NCBI GenBank assembly: GCA_024690635.1
Contig: JAILOW010000032.1
Span: 1 to 41,133, forward strand
Direction: 5' to 3'
DNA: 41,133 nt
Source: Butyrivibrio sp.
GTDB lineage: Bacteria; Bacillota_A; Clostridia; Lachnospirales; Lachnospiraceae
Position numbers and translations under genes: made by a program. Below the pieces are notes generated by a model. It was not told the origin of the DNA and did no database searches. It worked only from the letters and a program-made list of their open reading frames with translations. Position 1 is the stretch's first letter; every line of letters starts with the position of its first letter. Positions 13,570 to 21,160 of the stretch are shown one piece after another.

Positions 13570-16428
13570 ATGGATATGAATACTATGGATATGAAGGATC
13601 TGATGACACCATATTCCCTTGATCCCAATCGTAACAAGGTGGATCCAAGAGCCGGTATAATTCCTGACTGGGTGGATATGGATGCGCCTTTCCGTGAGCC
13701 CCTTGCAAAATTTGCAACAGTGGTAACGGACAGAGCTAAGGTTAAACTCGGAAAAGAGAAGATTACAAAAGAAAGTCCCGAATACTGGGGACTTTACAAT
13801 CTTATTACAGATAAACAGTGCGAGATCGCGATCAGAATGGAAAAGCGCAAGCCCAAGACTTTTGAGGAGATCGCAGCTCTTTGCCCCGAATACTCCAAGG
13901 AAGATCTTCAAAAAGAGCTTGATGAGATGTCCTATAACGGAGTTATTGAGTGGAACTACGAAAACGACAGACATGTAAAACAGTATGTTCTTCCTATGTA
14001 TGTTCCCGGATCTGCAGAGTTTGGTAACATGAATCACAAGGTGATCGAGAAACACCCTGAGGTTGGACCTTTCTTTGAGAGAATGAGCCGTATCCCCCTT
14101 GAAGGACTTACTCACATGGTCCCCATGGGAGGAGCCGGCGTCGGAATGCACGTTATCCCTGTTGAGAAGGCTATTGATATGCAGGGATCTTCCATCGATC
14201 TTGAGCATATTTCATACTGGCTTGATAAGTATGACGGCAAATATGCAGCTTCACCCTGTTCCTGCAGAAGATCAAGAAAGACTTATGAGCAGGGCTGCGC
14301 CGATGATCCCGAAGGATGGTGCATTGCTGTGGGTGACATGGCTGAGTATGTTGTTGAGACTCAGAAAGACGGTCATTACATCACAAAAGAAGAAGCCCTT
14401 GAGATCTTTAAAAAGGCTGAGGACAACGGTTTTGTTCATCAGATCACAAATATTGACGGACAGGACAAGATCTTTGCAATCTGTAACTGTAATGTAAATG
14501 TCTGCTACGCCCTTCGTACTTCTCAGCTCTTTAATACACCCAATATGTCACGTTCAGCTTATGTTGCTCACGTTGACAAGGAAAACTGCGTGGCTTGCGG
14601 ACGCTGCGTTGAGGTATGTCCTGCAGGTGCTGCTACACTTGGACAGAAGCTATGCAAAAAGGACGGTAGTGAAGTTATTTATCCCAAGATGCCTCTTCCT
14701 ACTGAGAAGAAGTGGTCTGAGGATATGTGGACCGAGGATTACCGTGATATCAACAGGATCAATACTCACAAGACCGGTACAGCTCCCTGTAAGACTGCAT
14801 GTCCTGCACATATTCCCGTACAGGGATATCTTAAGATGGCAGCACAGGGCAGATATGAAGAAGCTCTTGCTCTTATCAAAAAATACAATCCACTTCCTGC
14901 AGTCTGTGGACATGTATGTAACCGCCGCTGCGAGGATGCATGTACAAGAGGCACAATAGATGAGGCTCTTGCCATCGATGAAGTAAAGAAATTCGTAGCA
15001 ATGCGTGATCTTAAGTCTGCTACAAGATATATCCCAAAAAAGGTTATTCCCAAGCTTGATGGCGGATTTGACGAAAAGATCGCAATTATCGGTGCAGGCC
15101 CTGCGGGCATTTCCTGTGCATATTATCTTGCACTTAAGGGATACAAGCCCACTTTATTTGAAAAGAACAAAAAGCCCGGTGGAATGGTAACCTACGGTAT
15201 TCCTTCTTTCGTTCTTGAAAAGAATGTTGTTGAAGCTGAGGTTGAGGTTCTTAAGGAGCTTGGAGTTGATTTAAGACTCGGAGTTGAAGTTGGTAAGGAC
15301 GTAACTCTCAAAGAACTCAGAGATCAGGGCTATAAAGCATTTTATATCGCCATCGGCTGCCAGGGCGGACGCGGCGTAAATGTTCCCGGAGAAGATGCCG
15401 AGGGCGTTATCAAGGGTGTTGATATCCTCCATGCAGTTATAGATGATGAGAATTACAGATTAAACGGCGATACAGTAGTTATCGGTGGTGGTAATGTTGC
15501 TATCGACGTAAGCCGTACAGCTGTAAGATGCGGATCACCCAAGATCACACAGGTTTCTCTTGAAACAAGAGATATCATGCCTGCGCTTCCCGAGGAAATC
15601 GAGATTGCTGAGTCTGAAGGCATTGAGCTCAGAGGCGGCTGGGGACCCAAGGAGATCCTTACCGAGAACGGAAAAGTTAAGGGCATCGTATTTAAGAAGT
15701 GTACTCAGGTAAAGAATGCCAAGGGCAGATTCGATCCCAAGTATGATGAGAACGAGACAATGGAGATCCCTTGCTCCAACGTTATTCTCTCTGTTGGACA
15801 GGCTACAGTCTGGGGAGACCTTCTTAAGGATGAAAACGTGGAATTCAGAGGACCTGCTCCTGTTGCCGATAAGATCACATTCCAGACAACAGTAAAAGAC
15901 ATTTTTGTAGGCGGAGACATGTTCTACGGTCCCAGATTTGCAATTGATGCCATTGCCTGCGGAAGAGAAGGCGCTGAGTCAATTCACAGATTTGTTCAGC
16001 CTAATTCTTCACTTACCATCGGCCGTGATCCCAACTTCTTTATCGAGCTTGATAAAGACGATATCCTTGTAAGGGACTACGATCATGTGGGACGCCAGGT
16101 TCCTTCTGTTGCAAAGACTCAGGACGGAAAGCTTACCTTCCGCGATACCAAGCAGGTATTTACTGAAGAGCAGGTTAAAAAGGAAACCTCCAGATGCCTG
16201 GGCTGTGGTGCGTCCATCGTTGATCCCAACAAGTGTATCGGCTGCGGACTTTGTACCACAAGATGTGAATTTGATGCCATCAAGCTCACAAGAGATAATC
16301 CTGACTGTTCAACCATGAGAAAAGCAGAGGAGAAGCTTAAGTACATTCTTCCTAACGGAGCAAAGCAGGCTCTTGCAAGACCTTTTGTTAAAAAGATTCC
16401 AAAAGAGACTGCATGGCTGAAGAAATAA
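13570..16428 (+). CDS. 952-aa multi-cluster iron-sulfur FAD/NAD(P) oxidoreductase (GltD-like core)
   Basis: The core (about 395-860) matches the glutamate synthase small-subunit/NfnB group. It has N-terminal cluster cysteines (407, 411, 446, 450, 454, 458), an FAD motif GAGPAG near 508-513 and an NAD(P) motif GGGNVA near 639. Around it lie extra modules: an N-terminal region with a winged-helix look (about 75-135), a Cys-rich segment (Cys230, 232, 243, 251, then 305, 307, 312), a single 4Fe-4S ferredoxin motif (Cys340, 343, 346, 350) and a C-terminal ferredoxin module (Cys876 and 879, then 889, 892, 895, 899). GltD alone is about half this length. It probably moves electrons between NAD(P)H and ferredoxin or an unknown acceptor. 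No gltA-type large subunit is adjacent, so glutamate synthesis is doubtful. GAGGAG precedes the ATG. Confidence 0.85.
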   Translation: MDMNTMDMKDLMTPYSLDPNRNKVDPRAGIIPDWVDMDAPFREPLAKFATVVTDRAKVKLGKEKITKESPEYWGLYNLITDKQCEIAIRMEKRKPKTFEEIAALCPEYSKEDLQKELDEMSYNGVIEWNYENDRHVKQYVLPMYVPGSAEFGNMNHKVIEKHPEVGPFFERMSRIPLEGLTHMVPMGGAGVGMHVIPVEKAIDMQGSSIDLEHISYWLDKYDGKYAASPCSCRRSRKTYEQGCADDPEGWCIAVGDMAEYVVETQKDGHYITKEEALEIFKKAEDNGFVHQITNIDGQDKIFAICNCNVNVCYALRTSQLFNTPNMSRSAYVAHVDKENCVACGRCVEVCPAGAATLGQKLCKKDGSEVIYPKMPLPTEKKWSEDMWTEDYRDINRINTHKTGTAPCKTACPAHIPVQGYLKMAAQGRYEEALALIKKYNPLPAVCGHVCNRRCEDACTRGTIDEALAIDEVKKFVAMRDLKSATRYIPKKVIPKLDGGFDEKIAIIGAGPAGISCAYYLALKGYKPTLFEKNKKPGGMVTYGIPSFVLEKNVVEAEVEVLKELGVDLRLGVEVGKDVTLKELRDQGYKAFYIAIGCQGGRGVNVPGEDAEGVIKGVDILHAVIDDENYRLNGDTVVIGGGNVAIDVSRTAVRCGSPKITQVSLETRDIMPALPEEIEIAESEGIELRGGWGPKEILTENGKVKGIVFKKCTQVKNAKGRFDPKYDENETMEIPCSNVILSVGQATVWGDLLKDENVEFRGPAPVADKITFQTTVKDIFVGGDMFYGPRFAIDAIACGREGAESIHRFVQPNSSLTIGRDPNFFIELDKDDILVRDYDHVGRQVPSVAKTQDGKLTFRDTKQVFTEEQVKKETSRCLGCGASIVDPNKCIGCGLCTTRCEFDAIKLTRDNPDCSTMRKAEEKLKYILPNGAKQALARPFVKKIPKETAWLKK

Positions 16429-16456
16429 GCTTTTCACAAAGTGAAAAAGGTACTTT

Positions 16457-16500
16457 GATTAAGTCAAGTGTTCTAACGGGCACTTGACTTAATCTTTAAA
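16457..16500 (+). terminator. Terminator after the iron-sulfur flavoprotein gene
   Basis: A perfect 14-bp stem GATTAAGTCAAGTG/CACTTGACTTAATC (16457-16470, 16481-16494) with a 10-nt loop is followed by TTTAAAAA. A smaller hairpin CTTTTCAC/GTGAAAAAG (16430-16449) precedes it. The T tract is short. Confidence 0.7.
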
Positions 16501-16512
16501 AATGTATATTAA
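16484..16512 (+). promoter_or_regulatory. Possible topA promoter overlapping the terminator arm
   Basis: TTGACT (16484-16489), 17 nt, then TATTAA (16507-16512) gives a reasonable sigma-A match 50 nt before topA. The -35 is part of the terminator's right arm, so the match may be chance. Confidence 0.4.
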
Positions 16513-16562
16513 TATGAAGTGACAAAAAAACAAATTTTCTATGAAGGGTAAGAAATTCAGTA

Positions 16563-18668
16563 ATGGCAACAAAAAAACAGACCACAGCTAAGAAAAACGC
16601 ACTGCTTATCGTGGAGTCGCCCACCAAGGTCAAGGCTATCAAAAAGTTCCTTGGCTCAGGCTATGAGGTGGCTGCCAGCAACGGACATGTTCGCGATCTT
16701 CCCCGCAGCACCATGGGTATTGATATTGAACATGACTATGAGCCTAAGTATATAACCATCAGAGGAAAGGGAGATGTTCTGGCTGAGCTCAGAAAGCAGG
16801 TTAAAAAAGCCGACAGAGTTTACCTCGCAACTGACCCGGACCGTGAGGGAGAAGCTATCAGCTGGCATCTTTGCTCGGCTCTCAAGCTTAATGAAGCCGA
16901 TGCCAAGATTCAGAGAGTTACCTTTAACGAGATCACTAAAAATGCCGTTAAAGAGGCTATGAAACATCCAAGGGACATTGATATGAATCTGGTGGATGCT
17001 CAGCAGGCAAGACGTGTTCTTGACAGAATGGTTGGTTATGAAATATCACCTATTCTCTGGTCCAAGATCAAGAGAGGCTTAAGCGCCGGACGAGTTCAGT
17101 CCGTAGCCCTCAGGATCATTGCAGACAGAGAGGATGAGATAGACAGTTTTATTCCTACAGAGTACTGGACTCTGGACGTTAATCTTTCTGCAGAGGGAGA
17201 AAAGAAGCCTCTTGTAGCTCATTACTACGGAAAGGGCAATGAAAAAAAGGAGATCGGATCCAAGAAGGAACTTGATGAGATCTGCAATTCCCTAAAGGGT
17301 GCAAAGTACAAGGTTGCTGATGTAAAGAAGGGCGAAAGGACCAAGAAGGCACCTCTTCCTTTTACAACATCAACACTTCAGCAGGAAGCTTCCAAGGCTC
17401 TTAATTTCTCAACTCAAAAGACCATGAGAGTTGCTCAGCAGCTTTACGAAGGAATCGAGCTTGGAAAAGAGGGTACAGTCGGTCTTATCACCTACCTTCG
17501 TACCGATTCCACCAGAGTATCTGCAGAAGCTGTTACAGCAGCCAATGAATATATCTTAAAGAATTTCGGCGAAAAGTATCTTGCTGACGGAGCTCTTTCC
17601 AAAAAGAGCGATGCCAAGATCCAGGATGCTCACGAAGCCATAAGACCTACATATATTGATCATTCTCCTGTAATGGTAAAAGATTACCTTTCAAGAGATC
17701 AGTTCAGACTTTACCAGCTTATCTGGAGAAGATTCATGGCAAGCCGCATGGCTGCTGCCAAGTATGAGACAACATCTGTCAAGATCGATGCAGGCGAGCA
17801 CAGATTTACTGTAGCAGCATCCAAGACTGTATTCGACGGATTCCTTAATGTTTATACAGATGACGAGGATCAGATCGAGAAGAATGTTCTCATGAAGAAC
17901 CTCGATACCAATACAAAGCTTAAGTTTGAGTCTTTTGAGAGCATGCAGCACTTTACACAGCCTGCTCCTCACTATACAGAGGCTTCACTTGTTCATGATC
18001 TTGAGGCTCTCGGCATAGGAAGACCCAGTACCTATGCACCTACCATTTCGACAATTATGGCAAGGCATTACATCACAAAGGAGAACAAATCTCTTTACAT
18101 AACAGAGCTTGGACAGGCTGTTAACAAGATGATGGTTGATGCTTTCCCTCAGATCGTTGATGTAAACTTTACTTCCAATATGGAGGCACTTCTTGACGGC
18201 ATCGCCGAGGGTAGCGTTAAGTGGAAGACTGTTATAGAGAATTTCTATCCCGATCTTAACGAGGCTGTTAAGGTGGCTGAATCCGAGCTTGAAAAGGTAC
18301 AGGTTCAGGATGAAGTGACTGATGAGATTTGCGACAACTGCGGACGCAATATGGTCATCAAATACGGACCTCACGGCAAGTTCCTTGCTTGTCCCGGTTT
18401 CCCCGAGTGCAAGAACACCAAGCCTTATTTTGAAAAGATCGGTGTTGCATGCCCTAAGTGTGGCAAGGACATTGTTCTTAAGAGAACCAGAAAGGGACGT
18501 ATCTTCTATGGATGTATCGATAATCCCACCTGTGACTTCATGTCCTGGCAGAGACCTGCAAAGACTGCATGTCCCAAGTGCGGCAGCATCATGTATGCCA
18601 AGAGCAATAAGCTTCTTTGCGGCAATCCCGATTGCGGTTTCGTTACAGAGAAGAAAGAAGAGGCATAA
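16563..18668 (+). CDS. topA: DNA topoisomerase I (type IA)
   Basis: This 701-aa enzyme relaxes negative supercoils. The Toprim domain begins at LLIVESPTKVKAIKKFLG and includes ATDPDREGEAISWH. The catalytic tyrosine is Tyr311 in GLITYLRTDSTRVS. Three C-terminal Cys4 zinc modules are visible: CDNCGRN...CPGFPEC from about residue 590, CPKCGKD...CIDNPTC, and CPKCGSI...CGNPDC. The ATG at 16563 is preceded by GAAGGGTAAG. Its position before codY is a common Firmicutes arrangement. Confidence 0.97.
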   Translation: MATKKQTTAKKNALLIVESPTKVKAIKKFLGSGYEVAASNGHVRDLPRSTMGIDIEHDYEPKYITIRGKGDVLAELRKQVKKADRVYLATDPDREGEAISWHLCSALKLNEADAKIQRVTFNEITKNAVKEAMKHPRDIDMNLVDAQQARRVLDRMVGYEISPILWSKIKRGLSAGRVQSVALRIIADREDEIDSFIPTEYWTLDVNLSAEGEKKPLVAHYYGKGNEKKEIGSKKELDEICNSLKGAKYKVADVKKGERTKKAPLPFTTSTLQQEASKALNFSTQKTMRVAQQLYEGIELGKEGTVGLITYLRTDSTRVSAEAVTAANEYILKNFGEKYLADGALSKKSDAKIQDAHEAIRPTYIDHSPVMVKDYLSRDQFRLYQLIWRRFMASRMAAAKYETTSVKIDAGEHRFTVAASKTVFDGFLNVYTDDEDQIEKNVLMKNLDTNTKLKFESFESMQHFTQPAPHYTEASLVHDLEALGIGRPSTYAPTISTIMARHYITKENKSLYITELGQAVNKMMVDAFPQIVDVNFTSNMEALLDGIAEGSVKWKTVIENFYPDLNEAVKVAESELEKVQVQDEVTDEICDNCGRNMVIKYGPHGKFLACPGFPECKNTKPYFEKIGVACPKCGKDIVLKRTRKGRIFYGCIDNPTCDFMSWQRPAKTACPKCGSIMYAKSNKLLCGNPDCGFVTEKKEEA

Positions 18669-18694
18669 TTCAGTATCTTATAAACACTTTCTTA

Positions 18695-18709
18695 ATTTTT
18701 CAGAGAATT
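18695..18709 (+). promoter_or_regulatory. Candidate CodY box
   Basis: ATTTTTCAGAGAATT matches the known CodY box AATTTTCWGAAAATT at 13 of 15 positions. It lies between topA and codY, upstream of the topA terminator and about 150 nt before the codY start. This suggests autoregulation, but the distance and the terminator in between make the target uncertain. Confidence 0.5.
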
Positions 18710-18730
18710 TACGTATTTTTTTAATAATTG

Positions 18731-18764
18731 TAGGCGCTTTACCCTTTGAAGCGCCTATTTTTTT
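18731..18764 (+). terminator. Terminator after topA
   Basis: A perfect 9-bp stem TAGGCGCTT/AAGCGCCTA with a 9-nt loop is followed by seven T. It separates topA from codY. Confidence 0.9.
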
Positions 18765-18859
18765 ATGCTATCATAAAAATGCGTAGTGACTATATTGACG
18801 GTTTTTCGTAAAGTCGTAAGCCACTTGCATGGGGAAATACATTATTAAGGAGAGACGTG

Positions 18860-19639
18860 ATGAGTAGTGTACAACTACTGGACAAGACACGAAAAATCGG
18901 AAAACTTCTTCATAACAGCAATTCCGGAAAGGTAGTATTCAACGATATCTGCAGAGTACTTTGTGACATATTGTCATCAAATATGTTCGTGATCAGTAAG
19001 AAGGGAAAAGTATTGGGAATTGGCGAAAACGCCGGGGTTGAGTCTTTGAGTGATCTTCTTGTTGATAATGTGGGATCATTTATCGACCCCATGCTCAACG
19101 AAAGATTACTGACCATTCTTTCCACCAAGGAAAATGTTAATCTTGAAACCCTTGGTTTTGAAGGTATCGATTCTTCTAAATTTCAGGCTATCATCACTCC
19201 CATTGAAATAGCGGGAGAAAGACTTGGAACACTGTTTATATACAAGACAGACAAGCCTTATGATATAGATGATATTATCCTGTGCGAGTACGGAACCACC
19301 GTTGTGGGACTTGAAATGCTAAGAGCCGTTAACGAAGAGAATGCTGAAGAGAGCAGAAAGCTTGCGGTTGTAAAATCAGCCATCAGCACACTTTCTTTTT
19401 CGGAGATGCAGGCTATCATCCATATCTTTGATGAGCTGGACGGCATGGAGGGCGTACTTGTTGCAAGTAAGATCGCTGACAGGGTTGGCATTACCAGAAG
19501 CGTTATAGTAAATGCCCTCAGGAAGTTTGAAAGCGCCGGCGTAATAGAATCAAGATCTTCCGGAATGAAGGGAACCTACATCAAAGTCACCAACGATGTG
19601 GTGTTTAATGAGATCAAAAAGCTAAAGCAGGAAATGTAA
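18860..19639 (+). CDS. codY: GTP-sensing global transcriptional regulator CodY
   Basis: This 259-aa protein has the CodY layout: an N-terminal GAF domain that in the family binds branched-chain amino acids (MSSVQLLDKTRKIGKLLHNS onward), a linker helix, and a C-terminal winged helix-turn-helix (VASKIADRVGITRSVIVNALRKFESAGVIESRS). It represses many genes when nutrients are plentiful, including flagellar genes in Bacillus. A GTG at 18857 directly precedes the ATG at 18860. The ATG is preferred because AAGGAG (18847-18852) is then 7 nt away. A terminator follows, so the flagellar operon needs its own promoter. No clear promoter was found in 18765-18846. Confidence 0.97.
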   Translation: MSSVQLLDKTRKIGKLLHNSNSGKVVFNDICRVLCDILSSNMFVISKKGKVLGIGENAGVESLSDLLVDNVGSFIDPMLNERLLTILSTKENVNLETLGFEGIDSSKFQAIITPIEIAGERLGTLFIYKTDKPYDIDDIILCEYGTTVVGLEMLRAVNEENAEESRKLAVVKSAISTLSFSEMQAIIHIFDELDGMEGVLVASKIADRVGITRSVIVNALRKFESAGVIESRSSGMKGTYIKVTNDVVFNEIKKLKQEM

Positions 19640-19705
19640 CATACCGATATATAAGTTGTGAGAAACAAACAGGTTATATTTCAGGGATGGATATTTAAAA
19701 GATGA

Positions 19706-19742
19706 AAGGATTTATCTGATATTTTAGATAAATCCTTTTTTG
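19706..19742 (+). terminator. Terminator after codY
   Basis: A perfect 12-bp stem AAGGATTTATCT/AGATAAATCCTT (19706-19717, 19726-19737) with an 8-nt loop is followed by TTTTTG. Confidence 0.9.
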
Positions 19743-19770
19743 TTTCACGAATTGTAACTTCCATATCTAG

Positions 19771-19850
19771 TACAAAATATTTTAAATAGCCACAATATAA
19801 AGTATAACCTACTTGTATTTTTATAAAAAAAATCATATTATTAATATAAT
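19771..19850 (+). promoter_or_regulatory. Promoter region of the flgB operon
   Basis: A sigma-A-like pair TTGTAT (19813-19818), 17 nt, TATTAT (19836-19841) is the best match. A perfect TATAAT also occurs at 19845-19850. Just upstream is a block (19771-19807) with TACAAA and CCACAATATAAAGTATAA that closely resembles the sequence upstream of flbD at 33943-33975. Which element drives transcription cannot be settled by eye. Confidence 0.45.
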
Positions 19851-19907
19851 GCTAGGATAATATACTCATGATGCCATGTTTATGCCGTGCATTAAGAAGG
19901 AGGGGCG

Positions 19908-20300
19908 ATGATCAACAGCAATGCTTTTGATTACATAAACGTGCTGGATAAGGCTTCTGACGCAGCCTGGACCAGAAATGAAATCATTGCAAACAATATT
20001 GCCAATGCTGACACACCTTATTACAAAAGACAGGATCTGAATTTTGAAGATGAGCTTGAAAGAGCCCTTGGTCATTCCAGATATAAGACCATGGATCAGA
20101 AGGTGGCGGATCTGAAGGACAAACATTTAAAGGCCAGAGTTGTAAATGACTATTCGGGCTTTTCCTACAGAACCGATTACAACAATGTCGATATAGATAC
20201 TGAAAACGTTATGCTTGCGGCTAACCAGGTTAAGTATCAGGGACTTATGGCAGGTGTGAAACATGAGTTCCAGACTCTTTCCATGGTAACCAAGTCATAA
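19908..20300 (+). CDS. flgB: Flagellar proximal rod protein FlgB
   Basis: This 130-aa protein forms part of the proximal rod. The N-terminal helix region contains NEIIANNIANADTPYYKRQDLNF, the flagellar rod/hook signature. The C-terminal part (NVDIDTENVMLAANQVKYQGLM) is the matching helix. It is the first gene of the flagellar operon, with AAGGAGG before the ATG. Length agrees with the family. Confidence 0.96.
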   Translation: MINSNAFDYINVLDKASDAAWTRNEIIANNIANADTPYYKRQDLNFEDELERALGHSRYKTMDQKVADLKDKHLKARVVNDYSGFSYRTDYNNVDIDTENVMLAANQVKYQGLMAGVKHEFQTLSMVTKS

Positions 20301-20319
20301 TAACAAGGGGAGGTAGCTT

Positions 20320-20766
20320 ATGAGCATCTTCGATTCTTTTAATATTAACTCTTCCGGAATGACAGCCCAGAGATTCAGAATGGATATCATTTCCGAAAAT
20401 ATAGCCAATGCCAATACAACCCGTACAGAGGACGGATCTCCTTATGTGAGGAAGGTTGTGAGATTCCAGGAGAAGGGTTCACAGACTCCTTTTTCAAGGA
20501 TACTTAATGAAAAGCTTGACCATTACTCTGGACGAGGCGTTAAGGTTGTGAGCGTGCAGGATGACACCTGGACTCAGATGAATGTTGTTTACGATCCTTC
20601 ACATCCGGACGCTGATGAAAACGGCTATGTTACATATCCTAATGTCAATACGGTTACCGAGATGACCAACCTCATTGATGCCAGCAGGTCCTACGAGGCC
20701 AATGCTACTGCATTCAACGCCAGCAAAAATCTGGCAACAAGAGGTCTTGAACTTGGTAACGGTTAA
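20320..20766 (+). CDS. flgC: Flagellar proximal rod protein FlgC
   Basis: This 148-aa rod protein carries the rod signature ISENIANANTTRTEDGSPYVRKVVRFQ and the C-terminal helix (NTVTEMTNLIDASRSYEANATAFNASKNLATRGLELG) shared with other axial proteins. GGGGAGG precedes the ATG. It lies 19 nt after flgB in the standard order. Confidence 0.97.
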   Translation: MSIFDSFNINSSGMTAQRFRMDIISENIANANTTRTEDGSPYVRKVVRFQEKGSQTPFSRILNEKLDHYSGRGVKVVSVQDDTWTQMNVVYDPSHPDADENGYVTYPNVNTVTEMTNLIDASRSYEANATAFNASKNLATRGLELGNG

Positions 20767-20780
20767 GGGAGGAATAGATA

Positions 20781-21125
20781 ATGGCATCACTTGATATTTC
20801 ACAGCTTCGCAATGTTTCTTCAGATGTCATAAAGAAAGCTGAGAAGACAAACAGCACCGTATATAACGTACTTGGTGATTCTTCGGGAGGGAATGACCAG
20901 TCCTTTAAGGTGTTTTTTGACAGGGCAGTAGAGAACATCAATACTACCAATGCCTATCTTTCTGATGCTGAGAATGAGGAGATCAAATGGGCTCTTGGTC
21001 AGACTGACAATACTCACGATCTGTCCATTGCTCTTCAGAAGGCCCAGACTGCTCTTCAGTATACAGTGGCCATCAGAGACCGCGCTATGTCTGCTTACAG
21101 AGAACTTACTCAGATGCAGATCTAA
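20781..21125 (+). CDS. fliE: Flagellar hook-basal body protein FliE
   Basis: This 114-aa small protein links the MS ring to the rod. The C-terminal segment THDLSIALQKAQTALQYTVAIRDRAMSAYRELTQMQI is typical of FliE. The N-terminal half is variable, as in the family. GGGAGG precedes the ATG. It sits between flgC and fliF as expected. Confidence 0.95.
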   Translation: MASLDISQLRNVSSDVIKKAEKTNSTVYNVLGDSSGGNDQSFKVFFDRAVENINTTNAYLSDAENEEIKWALGQTDNTHDLSIALQKAQTALQYTVAIRDRAMSAYRELTQMQI

Positions 21126-21160
21126 GCGCCATAAGTTTTTAGTTTTAGGGGAGGGAGAAT

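Noticed and set aside
13153..14208. Open frame of 351 codons on the - strand
   Set aside because: It is antisense to hypA and the flavoprotein gene, both well supported. Its product is Ser/Leu/His-rich with no known motif, as expected from reversed codon bias.
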